From positions 1 to 33,608 of the forward strand of contig JBLHPD010000027.1 in the NCBI GenBank assembly GCA_047624165.1: a stretch of 33,608 nucleotides of DNA, written 5' to 3'. Position numbers and translations under genes: made by a program. Source of the DNA: Clostridium_AD sp047624165. GTDB taxonomy: Bacteria; Bacillota; Clostridia; Clostridiales; Clostridiaceae. Shown here one piece after another: positions 22,933 to 32,030 of this stretch (positions are counted from its first letter, which is position 1; each line of letters opens with the position of its first letter). The notes beneath the pieces are model-generated. The model saw only the letters and a list, made by a program, of their open reading frames with translations. It was not told the origin of the DNA and did not search any database.

Positions 22933-23862
22933 ATGAAGATAATTTTTATGGGTACACCAGAATTTTCGGTACCATCCCTTCAAAGACTTATAAATGAATT
23001 TGGGGTTTCTGCTGTTTTTACTCAGCCAGATAGACCAAAAGGAAGAGGTAAAAATTTAGCAATGCCTCCAGTTAAACAGTTAGCTGTCTCCTATAATATA
23101 CCGGTATATCAGCCTTTAAAACTTAGAAATAATGAGGAAATGTTAGAAATAATTAAAAGCTTAAAACCGGATTTTATTGTAGTAGTAGCTTTTGGTCAAA
23201 TCCTTCCAAAGGAGATATTAGATATACCCAAATATGGATGCATAAATCTACATGCATCATTACTACCCAAGTATAGAGGTGCAGCTCCTATAAATTGGTG
23301 TATTATTGGTGGTGAGTGTAAAAGTGGAAATACAACCATGCTTATGGATGTTGGTCTTGATACAGGGGACATACTTTTAACAGAGGAAATGGAGCTTACG
23401 GATACTATTACAGCAGGGGAACTGCATGATATTCTTAGCAGTAGTGGCGGAGAACTTTTAGTTAAAACAATAAATGGTATAGTAAATAACAAGATAGAGC
23501 CAGTTAAGCAAGAAAATGAATTTAGTTCATATGCTTCTATGCTAGGCAAGGAAATGGCTAATATAAATTGGGAGCAAAGTAATGTTAATATTCATAATTT
23601 CATAAGAGGATTAAATCCATGGCCAATTGCATATACTCATTATGAGGATAAGGTAATGAAAATATATAAGTCAAGAATAATAAATGAAGGTTCAAATAAA
23701 AAGTTTGGAAGTATTATAGAGGTTTCAAAAGAGGGATTAAAAGTATCAACTGGTAGTGGTGTTTTACTTATTGAAGAGATACAGTTTCCAGGTAAAAAAC
23801 CACTAAAAGTTAAAGACTATATAATAGGAAATAAGATAGATGAAGGTGTAATACTTAAATAA
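22933..23862 (+). CDS. fmt: Methionyl-tRNA formyltransferase
   Basis: The enzyme formylates initiator Met-tRNA. MKIIFMGTPEFSVPSLQRL is the standard opening. The catalytic domain has FTQPDRPKGRGK, HASLLPKYRGAAPINW and DTGDILL. The C-terminal OB-like domain starts near residue 205. I place the start at ATG 22933 (309 residues). The open frame extends upstream to 22912, but those residues lie within def and lack family similarity, and GGTGAGGG sits before 22933. Confidence 0.95.
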   Translation: MKIIFMGTPEFSVPSLQRLINEFGVSAVFTQPDRPKGRGKNLAMPPVKQLAVSYNIPVYQPLKLRNNEEMLEIIKSLKPDFIVVVAFGQILPKEILDIPKYGCINLHASLLPKYRGAAPINWCIIGGECKSGNTTMLMDVGLDTGDILLTEEMELTDTITAGELHDILSSSGGELLVKTINGIVNNKIEPVKQENEFSSYASMLGKEMANINWEQSNVNIHNFIRGLNPWPIAYTHYEDKVMKIYKSRIINEGSNKKFGSIIEVSKEGLKVSTGSGVLLIEEIQFPGKKPLKVKDYIIGNKIDEGVILK

Positions 23863-23888
23863 ATCAAATAGAAAATTGAGGTAACAGA

Positions 23889-25217
23889 ATGAATAATAGT
23901 AGACTCGTCGCAATTGTAGTTATAGAAAAAGTAATAAATGAAAACGCTTATTCTAATATAGTGTTAGGCCTGGAACTTAATAAATCTGATTTAAATGATA
24001 AAGATAAAGCACTAGTTACAGAAATAGTTTACGGAACTTTAAAATATAAATATACTATAGATAAAATATTGAGTAGATTTATAAAAAAAGGTTTCGAATC
24101 GGTAGATAGTTTTGTTTTAAACATATTAAGAATATCGGTTTATCAAATTAGGTTTTTAGATAAAATACCCAGCTTTGCTGTGGTTAATGAGGCTGTAAAC
24201 TTAACAAAAAAGATGAGCAATGTTGGAGCAGCACAACTTGTTAATGGAGTGCTTAGAAACTATCTAAGGAGTGACAATGCACCTTACTATAATGAAAAAA
24301 ATGATATTGAAAGATTATGTTTTGAGTATTCTTTCTCTAAGGCTTTAGTTAAACTCTTTATAAAGCAATATGGACCTTTGCAAGCAGAAGAAATTCTTAA
24401 AGGATTAAATTATAAACCTGATGTTACAGTTAGAGTTAATACTTTAAAATTAACTTATGAAGAAATATGGGAAAAACTTATAGAAAATGGGTATAATATA
24501 GAAAAAGGATACGCGTGCCCTTTCGCAATACGAATTATTAAAGGGAAAAATATAGAGGACAATCTTTTATTTAATGAAGGATCCATAACAGTCCAGGATG
24601 AGTCCGCAATGCTTACAGCTCTGTCGCTCGACCTTTTGCCAAATCTAGAAGTATTAGATCTTTGTAGTGCACCAGGTGGAAAGACAACACACATTGCAGA
24701 AATTATGAGAAACACAGGACATATTTTTGCATTTGATTTACATGAAAATAAGTTATCATTAATAAAACAAAATTTAAGTAGAATAGGAATTGTAAATACA
24801 ACTTGTGATGTTATGGACGCTACAATTTATGATCCAAGTTTACTTCAATCTGCAGATAGGGTACTTATTGATGTACCTTGCTCTGGTCTTGGAATTATTA
24901 GAAAAAAACCTGAGATAAAGTGGAGTAAGCATATAAAAGACATAGAAAATATAATTCAAACACAAAGAAATATAATGGAGAATGCCTCTAAATACATAAA
25001 AAAAGGTGGAGTACTTGTATACTCTACATGCACCCTTAATAAGGAAGAAAATGAAGGTAATGTTGATTGGTTTATAGAAAATCATCCAGAGTTTAAGATT
25101 CAGCCAGTATTTTATGGAAAATTAGGTAATATAAACTATAGTGATGTTGGGTATGCTACTATATTGCCAAATGAGTACATGGATGGGTTTTTTATAGCCA
25201 AAATTATAAAGGTATAG
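23889..25217 (+). CDS. rsmB: 16S rRNA (cytosine-C5) methyltransferase RsmB
   Basis: The protein has 442 residues. The N-terminal NusB-like RNA-binding domain (about 1-140) has LVAIVVIEKVINENAYSNIV and VNEAVNLTKK. The SAM-dependent domain has VLDLCSAPGGKTTHIAE, DVPCSGLGIIRKKPEIKW (first Cys) and YSTCTLNKEENE (catalytic Cys). RsmB makes m5C967 of 16S rRNA. It lies in the common order def-fmt-rsmB-rlmN. The AATTGAGG ribosome site is modest. Confidence 0.93.
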   Translation: MNNSRLVAIVVIEKVINENAYSNIVLGLELNKSDLNDKDKALVTEIVYGTLKYKYTIDKILSRFIKKGFESVDSFVLNILRISVYQIRFLDKIPSFAVVNEAVNLTKKMSNVGAAQLVNGVLRNYLRSDNAPYYNEKNDIERLCFEYSFSKALVKLFIKQYGPLQAEEILKGLNYKPDVTVRVNTLKLTYEEIWEKLIENGYNIEKGYACPFAIRIIKGKNIEDNLLFNEGSITVQDESAMLTALSLDLLPNLEVLDLCSAPGGKTTHIAEIMRNTGHIFAFDLHENKLSLIKQNLSRIGIVNTTCDVMDATIYDPSLLQSADRVLIDVPCSGLGIIRKKPEIKWSKHIKDIENIIQTQRNIMENASKYIKKGGVLVYSTCTLNKEENEGNVDWFIENHPEFKIQPVFYGKLGNINYSDVGYATILPNEYMDGFFIAKIIKV

Positions 25218-25229
25218 TAGGAGTATAAA

Positions 25230-26276
25230 ATGATAAATATATTAGATCTTAATTTAGAAGAGCTGAAAAAATGGATGAAAAGTAATGGGGAAAGTGAATT
25301 TAGAGCTAAACAGGTAACAGACTGGATTTATAAGGATATTTGGGAATTTGAAAATATGAATAATATTCCGCTCAGTATAAAAGAAAAGCTACAAAGTAAT
25401 TTTTACATAGGAATCCCGAAACTTATAGAGGAATATAGTTCAAAACTAAACGATACAAGGAAATATTTATTTGCATTAAATGATGGTAATTTAATTGAAT
25501 GTGTTGTTATGAAGTATAAACATGGGAATTCTATATGTATATCCACTCAAGTAGGATGCCGGATGGGATGTAAATTTTGTGCATCTACAATTGGAGGAAT
25601 GATTAGAAATCTAACACCAGGAGAGATGTTGTCTCAAATAATGAAATCTCAGCATTTAATTAACGAGCGAATTTCTAATGTTGTACTAATGGGAAGTGGC
25701 GAACCATTTGACAATTTTGAAAATGTATTGAAGTTTCTTGAAATTGTGAATTCTGTAAGTGGGCTAAATATTGGTCAAAGACATATAACTATTTCTACCT
25801 GTGGCATCGTACCAAAAATTAAAGAGTTTGCGGATATAAATATGCAAACCACACTTGCTATTTCACTTCACGCACCTACGGATGAAATCAGAATTAAGAG
25901 TATGCCAATTGCAAATAAGTATTCTATTGCAGAAATTATTGATGCATCTAAATACTATATTAATAAAACGAATAGAAGAATAACCTTTGAATATGCTCTT
26001 GTAAAGGACCTTAATGATAGTACACGAGATGCACAAAAATTAAGTGCGCTGCTTGCGGGTATGTTATGCCATGTTAATTTAATTCCAGTTAATGAGATAA
26101 AAGAGAATGGATTAAAAAGATCTTCAAATAACGATGTTGCTGAGTTTAAGAGGGTACTTGAAACTAATAATATTCAGACAACAGTAAGACGTGAAATGGG
26201 ACTTGATATTAATGCGGCATGTGGTCAACTTCGGAGAAGCTACATTAATGTGAAGAACTTAAATGAGGGGGTGTAA
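25230..26276 (+). CDS. rlmN: Dual-specificity 23S rRNA/tRNA adenine-C2 methyltransferase RlmN
   Basis: This radical SAM enzyme has the cluster motif CRMGCKFC (Cys110, 114, 117), preceded by STQVG. GSGEPFDNFENV, STCGIVPKI and LAISLHAPTDEIR are family blocks. The C-terminal AACGQLR supplies the Cys that forms the protein-RNA intermediate partner. The length is 348. It methylates A2503 of 23S rRNA and A37 of some tRNAs. The gene runs directly into the phosphatase gene 3 bases later. Confidence 0.95.
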   Translation: MINILDLNLEELKKWMKSNGESEFRAKQVTDWIYKDIWEFENMNNIPLSIKEKLQSNFYIGIPKLIEEYSSKLNDTRKYLFALNDGNLIECVVMKYKHGNSICISTQVGCRMGCKFCASTIGGMIRNLTPGEMLSQIMKSQHLINERISNVVLMGSGEPFDNFENVLKFLEIVNSVSGLNIGQRHITISTCGIVPKIKEFADINMQTTLAISLHAPTDEIRIKSMPIANKYSIAEIIDASKYYINKTNRRITFEYALVKDLNDSTRDAQKLSALLAGMLCHVNLIPVNEIKENGLKRSSNNDVAEFKRVLETNNIQTTVRREMGLDINAACGQLRRSYINVKNLNEGV

Positions 26277-26278
26277 CA

Positions 26279-27025
26279 ATGCTGGGTGTTTTATCTGATG
26301 TCGGAAATGTTAGAAAAATAAATGAAGACTCTATAGGTTATTTTGAAGGAAATTATTTTGACATTTATGCCGTAGCAGATGGCATGGGAGGTCACAATGC
26401 AGGCGAGGTTGCAAGTGAACTAGCTATTAAGGTTATAATAGAATATGCAAAGAAGAATAACCAGGATATAGATTTAAAAGAAGTGCTTTCCTCCGGAATA
26501 AAATGTGCAAACAAGGAAATTTATGATATGGCAAGCCTAAGTGATTCCCTTAAAGGTATGGGTACAACTATAACAATTTGTTTAAAAAAACAAAATGAAA
26601 TGGTTGTTGCAAATGTAGGTGATAGTAGTTGTTTCATTATTGATAATAAAAGAAAATTATTGAAAGTTACAAGAGACCATTCTTTAGTGCAACAGCTTTT
26701 AGACAATGGAACTATAACTGAAGAAAAAGCCAGGAATCATCCAAATAAGAATATTATTACAAGGGCACTTGGAACAAATGAGATTGTAGAAGTTGATTTA
26801 TTTGATGTTGATTTGACTAATATAATCAAAGTGATTTTATGCACAGATGGCCTTACTAATGATGTGACTTATTCTGAAATGTATGATATTATTATGGAAA
26901 ATGACAATATTACTAGCTGCAAAATGTTAATAGATTTAAGCAAGTCTAAGGGTGGACGCGATAACATATCGGTTATCGTATTTGAAGGAGAGTGCAGAGA
27001 TGATAGGAACCATATTGGGGAGTAG
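26279..27025 (+). CDS. prpC: PP2C-type Ser/Thr protein phosphatase (PrpC/Stp)
   Basis: The PPM metal-dependent phosphatase motifs are complete: SDVGNVRKINEDS, VADGMGGHNAGE, GMGTT, VGDSSCFI, RDHSLVQQLLDNG, LCTDGL and GGRDNISVIV. The length of 248 is normal and there is no membrane segment. It reverses phosphorylation by the PASTA kinase encoded next, with which it overlaps by 26 bases. GAGGGGGTG precedes the ATG. The pair controls cell-wall growth and spore germination in related bacteria. Confidence 0.95.
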   Translation: MLGVLSDVGNVRKINEDSIGYFEGNYFDIYAVADGMGGHNAGEVASELAIKVIIEYAKKNNQDIDLKEVLSSGIKCANKEIYDMASLSDSLKGMGTTITICLKKQNEMVVANVGDSSCFIIDNKRKLLKVTRDHSLVQQLLDNGTITEEKARNHPNKNIITRALGTNEIVEVDLFDVDLTNIIKVILCTDGLTNDVTYSEMYDIIMENDNITSCKMLIDLSKSKGGRDNISVIVFEGECRDDRNHIGE

Positions 27026-28892
27026 ATATGAACTCCTAGAAAAAATTGGAGAAGGTGGAATGGCAATAGTTTATAAAGCTAAATGTCGTTTGCTCAATCG
27101 TTATGTTGCTGTAAAAATACTAAAGGAAGAATTCTCAAATAATATAGATTTTATGGAGAAATTTAAAAAAGAAGCACTATCTGTCGCTAGCCTTTCATCA
27201 AATAATATAGTTAATATTTATGATGTTGGACATGAGAGAGATATTAATTATATTGTAATGGAATATATAAAAGGGAAAACACTAAAAGAAATTATAATTG
27301 AAAATGGTAGCATGAATAATAAACAGGTAATAGACTATGGCATGCAAATTGCAAAAGCACTTGAGTGTGCTCATAAGAATAACATTATACATAGAGATAT
27401 AAAACCTCATAATATTTTAGTGACTGAAGATGGAACGGTTAAAGTTACAGATTTCGGTATTGCAAAAGCTGCCAGTTCTGTAACTTTAACTAATACTAGC
27501 TCAGTAATGGGATCTGCTCATTATTTTTCACCAGAACAAGCTAAAGGAAGTTTTGTAGACCTGCGTACAGATATTTACTCTTTTGGGATAGTGCTTTATG
27601 AGATGTCTACAGGAAGAGTACCTTATGATGCAGAAAGCCCCGTTTCGGTAGCCTTAAAACATATACAGGAACCAGTTGTGCCACCTAAACAGTTAAATGG
27701 AAATATTCCTGAAAATTTGAATAAAGTAATATTAAAAGCTATAGAGAAAGAACCTATAAAGAGATACCAAACTGCAAAAGATATGTTTTTAGATCTGCAG
27801 AAGATACAAAATAATAGTTCATTTACTATTGCAGCAAATGGTATGGATAATGATTACACTAGAGTTATGGCACCTGTAAATGTAGCTGACTATGAAGAAG
27901 AAACCCCCAAAAGTGTAACGAATAAAGTTAATAATAAAAATAAAACAAAGATAATAGTTTCTGTTGCAATAATTTTATTCATTGTTCTAGCGAGTGTTTT
28001 AGGACTTATGTATAAAAACTATTCGGGCAATAAAGCAAATACTGCAGATAAAATATTGGTGCCTGAAATCGAAGGGCTTGATAAGAGCGCGGCAGAAGAG
28101 TTAGTTAAGGCAGAGCACTTAACTATGTTTGTAGCTGCAGAACAAAATAGCGACAAACCTAAAGGTACAGTGATAACATGTTATCCAGAGCCAGGAACAG
28201 AAGTTGTAGCTAATAGCGAAGTAAGAGTTTACGTTAGCATAGGGGAAGAGAGTTTCAAAGTTCGCTCTGTTAAAGGGCTTGATAAAAATTCAGCTAATGC
28301 TATTATCCTGTCAGCCGGGCTGGTGCTTGGCAATGTTACCCCTGAATTCAATGATTCCTTTGCGAGTGGTATAGTAATAAGTCAAGATCCAATTGAAGAT
28401 AGCTTAGTTCAAAAAGGTGATAAAGTAAATTTAGTAGTAAGTAAGGGACCAGAGGTTAAGTTAGCAAAGGTTCCAGATTTATTTCAGCGATCGGTAAATG
28501 AAGCGGAAGGATTATTGCAGAGTAGGAATTTGAAATTAGGTGATAAAAAAGTAGTAACAACTGATGATAAGTCACAGGATGGTAAAATTTTTGATCAAAG
28601 TATTCCTGCAAATACGAATGTTGAGGAAGGCAGTTCTGTAGGTATTAGTCTTTATGAATATAAAGAAGCTGTAAAAGAGCAATTTGAGGTTCCAGACTTT
28701 AGAGGAAAAACAGTTAAAGATGCAAAAGATTTAGCTCAGCAAAAGGATATTACTATAATAGTTAGTGGCAATGATGAGGATATCATTGAATCGCAAGATA
28801 AAGAGCCGGGGACTATGGTAAATGTTGGAGATTCTATAACTTTAACAGTAAAGGTTGTAGAGACCCCAGTATCACCTCCAACTGCTCAATAA
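27000..28892 (+). CDS. prkC: PASTA-domain Ser/Thr protein kinase PrkC
   Basis: The cytoplasmic kinase domain has GEGGMAIVYKA, the ATP-binding Lys39 in VAVK, HRDIKPHNIL and DFGIAK. The activation loop is rich in Thr and Ser (TLTNTSSVMGSAHYFSPEQA). One membrane helix lies at about 318-338. Four extracellular PASTA repeats follow, which bind muropeptides or lipid II. I chose ATG 27000 (630 residues) because MIGTILGSRYELLEKIG is the usual opening and GAAGGAG precedes it. An upstream extension to 26952 lies within prpC. In Bacillus it senses peptidoglycan fragments during germination. Confidence 0.95.
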   Translation: MIGTILGSRYELLEKIGEGGMAIVYKAKCRLLNRYVAVKILKEEFSNNIDFMEKFKKEALSVASLSSNNIVNIYDVGHERDINYIVMEYIKGKTLKEIIIENGSMNNKQVIDYGMQIAKALECAHKNNIIHRDIKPHNILVTEDGTVKVTDFGIAKAASSVTLTNTSSVMGSAHYFSPEQAKGSFVDLRTDIYSFGIVLYEMSTGRVPYDAESPVSVALKHIQEPVVPPKQLNGNIPENLNKVILKAIEKEPIKRYQTAKDMFLDLQKIQNNSSFTIAANGMDNDYTRVMAPVNVADYEEETPKSVTNKVNNKNKTKIIVSVAIILFIVLASVLGLMYKNYSGNKANTADKILVPEIEGLDKSAAEELVKAEHLTMFVAAEQNSDKPKGTVITCYPEPGTEVVANSEVRVYVSIGEESFKVRSVKGLDKNSANAIILSAGLVLGNVTPEFNDSFASGIVISQDPIEDSLVQKGDKVNLVVSKGPEVKLAKVPDLFQRSVNEAEGLLQSRNLKLGDKKVVTTDDKSQDGKIFDQSIPANTNVEEGSSVGISLYEYKEAVKEQFEVPDFRGKTVKDAKDLAQQKDITIIVSGNDEDIIESQDKEPGTMVNVGDSITLTVKVVETPVSPPTAQ

Positions 28893-28966
28893 AAATAAAA
28901 AATTATAAGCTATGCATGTAAAATATAGACAAAAATATTAAATCAAAGATAAACGATGGAGGATAT

Positions 28967-29833
28967 ATGCAAGGAGTAATCATTAAAGGTATAGGTGGAT
29001 TATATTTTGTAAAAGCCCAAGGTAAAGTCATAGAATGCAAGGCTAGAGGGAAGTTCAGGTATGCTGGACTTTCCCCTGTTATTGGTGACAGAGTAGAAAT
29101 AATGCTTGAAACAGAAAGCAAAGGCGTAATTGAAAAGATTTTTACAAGAGATACAGAGATGATACGGCCAGTTGTTGCTAATGTTACTCAAGCTTTTGTA
29201 GTTTTTGCTTTTAAACAACCCGATTTAAATATGGAACTCCTTAATAAATTTCTAGTGCTTTGTGAACATTACAAGTTAAAGATAGTTCTTTGTTTAAATA
29301 AGTTGGATTTAGTTGAGAAAGTTGATGAGGAGCTTATAAACGAATTAAAAAGCGTGGGTTGTGATATAGTATTTTTAAAAGCAAAAGAGGGTGATGGTCT
29401 TTGCGAACTTAAAACAAAAATAAAAAATAATATAAGTGTTTTCTGTGGACCATCTGGAGTTGGAAAGTCAACTATACTAAATAGCTTAGTTGGAAGAGAA
29501 GCTATGATAACGGGAGATATAAGTAAAAAATCTCAAAAGGGTAAGCACACTACAAGGCACAGTGAACTTATCGAATATGAAGAGGGATTTTTGCTAGACA
29601 CTCCAGGATTTTCGGCGTTAAGTTTAGATTTTATAGAGAAAGAACAATTACAATATTGTTTTCCAGAATTTGAAAAACATAGATGTGAATGTAGGTTTTC
29701 TAATTGCATGCATTATAAAGAACCTAACTGTAGAGTTAAGGAAGCGGTAGAAGCCAATGAAATTTACACAGATAGATATAAATTTTATGTAAAAACATTA
29801 GAAGAAATTATTACTAGGGGGAATAAAAGATGA
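28967..29833 (+). CDS. rsgA: Ribosome small subunit-dependent GTPase RsgA
   Basis: RsgA is a 30S assembly GTPase with circularly permuted motifs. An OB fold (1-70) comes first, then G4 CLNKLDL, G1 GPSGVGKST near 161-169, and G3 DTPGF. The C-terminal zinc knuckle has CRFSNCMHYKEPNC. The length is 288. TGGAGG precedes the ATG 75 bases after prkC. Its TGA overlaps the rpe ATG (ATGA). Confidence 0.95.
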   Translation: MQGVIIKGIGGLYFVKAQGKVIECKARGKFRYAGLSPVIGDRVEIMLETESKGVIEKIFTRDTEMIRPVVANVTQAFVVFAFKQPDLNMELLNKFLVLCEHYKLKIVLCLNKLDLVEKVDEELINELKSVGCDIVFLKAKEGDGLCELKTKIKNNISVFCGPSGVGKSTILNSLVGREAMITGDISKKSQKGKHTTRHSELIEYEEGFLLDTPGFSALSLDFIEKEQLQYCFPEFEKHRCECRFSNCMHYKEPNCRVKEAVEANEIYTDRYKFYVKTLEEIITRGNKR

Positions 29834-30480
29834 TAAAAATAGCACCATCTATATTGTCAGCGGATTTTTCAAGGCTCGGGGAACATATTATGCAGTTGGA
29901 TTCGTGTGGTGCTGATATGATTCATATTGATGTAATGGATGGTATGTTCGTACCTAACATTTCATTTGGTACCCCAGTAATTAAGAGTGTAAGAAAACTA
30001 ACAAAATTGCCATTTGATGTACATCTTATGATAGAAGAACCCTCTAGATATATAGAAGATTTTGTAAAAGCGGGAGCTGACATTATAACTGTTCATTATG
30101 AAACCGATAGACATATTGATAGAACTATTAATTACATAAAAAGTTTTGGTATTAAAGCTGGGGTTGCATTAAATCCTGCTACGCCCGTAGACTGTATTAA
30201 ACATTTAATAAGTAATCTTGATATGGTACTTATTATGTCGGTAAATCCTGGATTTGGTGGTCAGAAGTATATTAAGTACTGCTCAGATAAAATTAAAGAA
30301 GTTAGAATACTCGCGGATAAATATAATAAAGACATTATGATTCAAGTAGATGGTGGAGTTGATGGAGGCAATATTCGAGAAGTTGTTAGTAGTGGAGCTA
30401 ACGTAATTGTCGCTGGATCAGCTATTTTTAAAAATGATGAAATTGAGAAAAACATAAAAGTTTTAAGAGCTGGTATTTAA
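29830..30480 (+). CDS. rpe: Ribulose-phosphate 3-epimerase
   Basis: This TIM-barrel enzyme of the pentose phosphate pathway has APSILSADFSRLGE, HIDVMDGMFVPNISFG (metal and catalytic Asp), HLMIEEP, MSVNPGFGGQKYI and VDGGV. The length of 216 is normal. It overlaps rsgA by 4 bases. Confidence 0.95.
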   Translation: MIKIAPSILSADFSRLGEHIMQLDSCGADMIHIDVMDGMFVPNISFGTPVIKSVRKLTKLPFDVHLMIEEPSRYIEDFVKAGADIITVHYETDRHIDRTINYIKSFGIKAGVALNPATPVDCIKHLISNLDMVLIMSVNPGFGGQKYIKYCSDKIKEVRILADKYNKDIMIQVDGGVDGGNIREVVSSGANVIVAGSAIFKNDEIEKNIKVLRAGI

Positions 30481-30481
30481 C

Positions 30482-31117
30482 ATGAAAATCATAATAATAT
30501 CGGGAGGGAAACCACCCTCTAAAGAATTACTTATAAAGGAAATTATGGCGAATACATTTTTAATTGGAGCAGATAGCGGCGCTAATTGCCTGTATGATTA
30601 TAATATAAAGCCTGATTTACTTGTAGGGGACTTTGACTCCATTGATAAAAAGGTATTAGAATATTTTAAAAAGAGCAATTGTATCATAGATATTTATCCT
30701 ACAGAAAAGGATTTTACTGATACTGAAATTGCAGTTAAAAAGGCTCTCTGCATGAAACCAAATGAAATAGTATTCTTAGGGTGCACTGGAAGTAGAGTTG
30801 ATCATTTGCTTGGGAATATTGGAATGCTGAAAATCTGCTTAGAAAATGGCGTTAAGGCCTGCATAAAGGATGAAAACAATAATATTAGGTTAATTGATGC
30901 CGGGACTACATTAAATGGCACTGTGGGTGATACATTCTCACTGCAATCTTATGGTGATGAAATAATTGGGTTAACCATTGAGGGCGCAAAATATCCTTTA
31001 AATAATTACAATTTGAAAATTGGACAGAGTATAACTATCTCAAATGAGTTTGCAGTGCCTCTGGTTCAACTTAAATTTAAAGCTGGAACGCTGATGATAA
31101 TATTATCATCAGATTAA
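30482..31117 (+). CDS. thiN: Thiamine diphosphokinase
   Basis: The enzyme transfers pyrophosphate from ATP to thiamine to form thiamine diphosphate. The motifs are GADSGANCLYDYNIKPDLLVGDFDS, EKDFTDTEIA and GSRVDHLLGN, with a C-terminal beta-domain ending SNEF. The length of 211 is normal. It is one base after rpe, in the order also known in Bacillus, and is followed by a strong terminator. No other thiamine gene or TPP riboswitch is seen. Confidence 0.93.
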   Translation: MKIIIISGGKPPSKELLIKEIMANTFLIGADSGANCLYDYNIKPDLLVGDFDSIDKKVLEYFKKSNCIIDIYPTEKDFTDTEIAVKKALCMKPNEIVFLGCTGSRVDHLLGNIGMLKICLENGVKACIKDENNNIRLIDAGTTLNGTVGDTFSLQSYGDEIIGLTIEGAKYPLNNYNLKIGQSITISNEFAVPLVQLKFKAGTLMIILSSD

Positions 31118-31190
31118 TATGTAAGGGACATTCAAGTAAATATCCGTCGCATCTTTGACTTGTTATTTATTTTCATGCCCCTAAGACACC

Positions 31191-31237
31191 AAAAAACTAT
31201 TTATTTATTGATTACCTCAATAAATAAATAGTTTTTT
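31191..31237. terminator. Strong terminator closing the housekeeping operon
   Basis: A perfect 20-bp stem (AAAAAACTATTTATTTATTG at 31191-31210, complement at 31218-31237) has a 7-base loop and ends in a T run. Confidence 0.85.
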
Positions 31238-31246
31238 TTATTTTTG

Positions 31247-31274
31247 CAACATTAGTGATAGTAAATCATATAAT
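31247..31274 (+). promoter_or_regulatory. Candidate sigma-E promoter for the small membrane gene and spoVM
   Basis: CAACATT (31247-31253), a 13-base spacer and CATATAAT (31267-31274) resemble the mother-cell sigma-E consensus KMATATT and CATACAHT. The spacing is one base shorter than usual. Bacillus spoVM is sigma-E-controlled, which supports the reading. Confidence 0.4.
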
Positions 31275-31306
31275 AATATTGGAATACTTTGGGAGGGGAA
31301 TAACTT

Positions 31307-31483
31307 ATGAGAAAATGGTATAAGCGCTTTAAATGCTTTAATCAGGTTGGTGTAATCATTTCATGTATAGGATTAGGGATTATATTAGTAGTAGTAGCTC
31401 CGTTTTGGTTATGGTTAATTGTTGCGGGAGGAGCAATTGTTTATTGTGGATTTACTATAATGAATCTTAATCATCATTGGTAG
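31307..31483 (+). CDS. Small two-helix membrane protein upstream of spoVM (58 residues)
   Basis: GGGAGGGG precedes an ATG that opens 58 codons. The protein begins MRKWYKRFKCFNQ with a strongly basic N-terminus. Two hydrophobic segments follow, VGVIISCIGLGIILVVVA and WLWLIVAGGAIVYCGF, joined by PFWL, so it is a probable membrane hairpin. It ends NLNHHW. I do not recognise a named family. Its place between a terminator and spoVM, under a candidate sigma-E promoter, suggests a mother-cell membrane protein made in sporulation. This role is inferred from context only. Confidence 0.7.
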   Translation: MRKWYKRFKCFNQVGVIISCIGLGIILVVVAPFWLWLIVAGGAIVYCGFTIMNLNHHW

Positions 31484-31515
31484 GATTGATATTTCATGTT
31501 GGGGAGGTAAGAGAG

Positions 31516-31584
31516 ATGAAAATTATGGCTATTAAATTACCGGGATTTATGTCGCGAATAATTAGATTTTTTTTAAGAAAATAA
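31516..31584 (+). CDS. spoVM: Stage V sporulation protein SpoVM
   Basis: The 22-residue frame begins MKIMAIKLPGFMSRIIRFF and ends with a basic LRK. It parallels Bacillus SpoVM, which is 26 residues and starts with the MKFYTIKLPKFLGGIVR pattern. The IKLP turn with Pro9, needed for recognition of membrane curvature, is kept, followed by an amphipathic helix. SpoVM sits on the forespore outer membrane and anchors SpoIVA at the base of the spore coat. GGGGAGG precedes the ATG. The location next to thiN and rpmB is the same as in Bacillus. The gene is easily missed because of its length. Confidence 0.9.
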   Translation: MKIMAIKLPGFMSRIIRFFLRK

Positions 31585-31714
31585 CATAGAAAAGCATATA
31601 TTATGATTTAATGTAATATTTGATATTTATAAGTAGGCACATTAAAATAAGAAATGTTACGCTTGCATGAACATTTAATAAAAATGAATTGCTTATAGTT
31701 GCATTTAAATAAAA

Positions 31715-31739
31715 AAATGCAGCTAACTTAGCTGCATTT
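31715..31739. terminator. Terminator hairpin 1 between spoVM and rpmB
   Basis: AAATGCAGCTA pairs with TAGCTGCATTT with loop ACT, and A/T runs are present on both sides, so it can work on both strands. A near copy follows at 31746. Confidence 0.75.
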
Positions 31740-31745
31740 AAACAA

Positions 31746-31770
31746 AAATGCAGCTAAGACAGCTGCATTT
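31746..31770. terminator. Terminator hairpin 2, near copy of hairpin 1
   Basis: AAATGCAGCT pairs with AGCTGCATTT with loop AAGAC. It shares its stem with the hairpin 31 bases to the left and lies just after the rpmB stop. Confidence 0.75.
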
Positions 31771-31781
31771 CTATTTCTTAA

Positions 31782-31973
31782 TTATATAGCACGTTGGACT
31801 TTACCTGAACGAAGACATCTAGTACATACATGTATAGATTTAGGCGTTCCGCTAACTATAGCTTTAACTTTTTGAATATTTGGAGCCCATTTTCTCTTTG
31901 ATTCACGGTGTGAGTGACTATACTGACTACCGGAAATAACACCTTTATTGCATATTTCGCATTTTCTTGACAA
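31782..31973 (-). CDS. rpmB: 50S ribosomal protein L28, zinc-binding form
   Basis: The 63-residue protein starts MSRKCEICNKG and has HSHRESKRKWAPNIQ, the conserved L28 core. Four Cys (5, 8, 50, 53) form a zinc ribbon, so this is the C+ version. I chose TTG 31973 because AGGAGG lies about 8 bases before it. A GTG at 31982 overlaps the ribosome site itself. The orientation opposite to the asp23-fakA pair is the usual one in Firmicutes. Confidence 0.95.
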   Translation of the reverse strand: MSRKCEICNKGVISGSQYSHSHRESKRKWAPNIQKVKAIVSGTPKSIHVCTRCLRSGKVQRAI

Positions 31974-32030
31974 TGAAAACACCTCCTTAAGACTACGAAG
32001 AAAAAAATCTTCTCAATTGAAACACGCATT

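Noticed and set aside
26952..26999. Upstream extension of prkC to 26952
   Set aside because: Those residues lie within prpC and lack kinase similarity; ATG 27000 has a ribosome site.
30400..30482. TPP riboswitch before thiN
   Set aside because: thiN starts one base after rpe and no aptamer-like sequence is present; no space for a leader.
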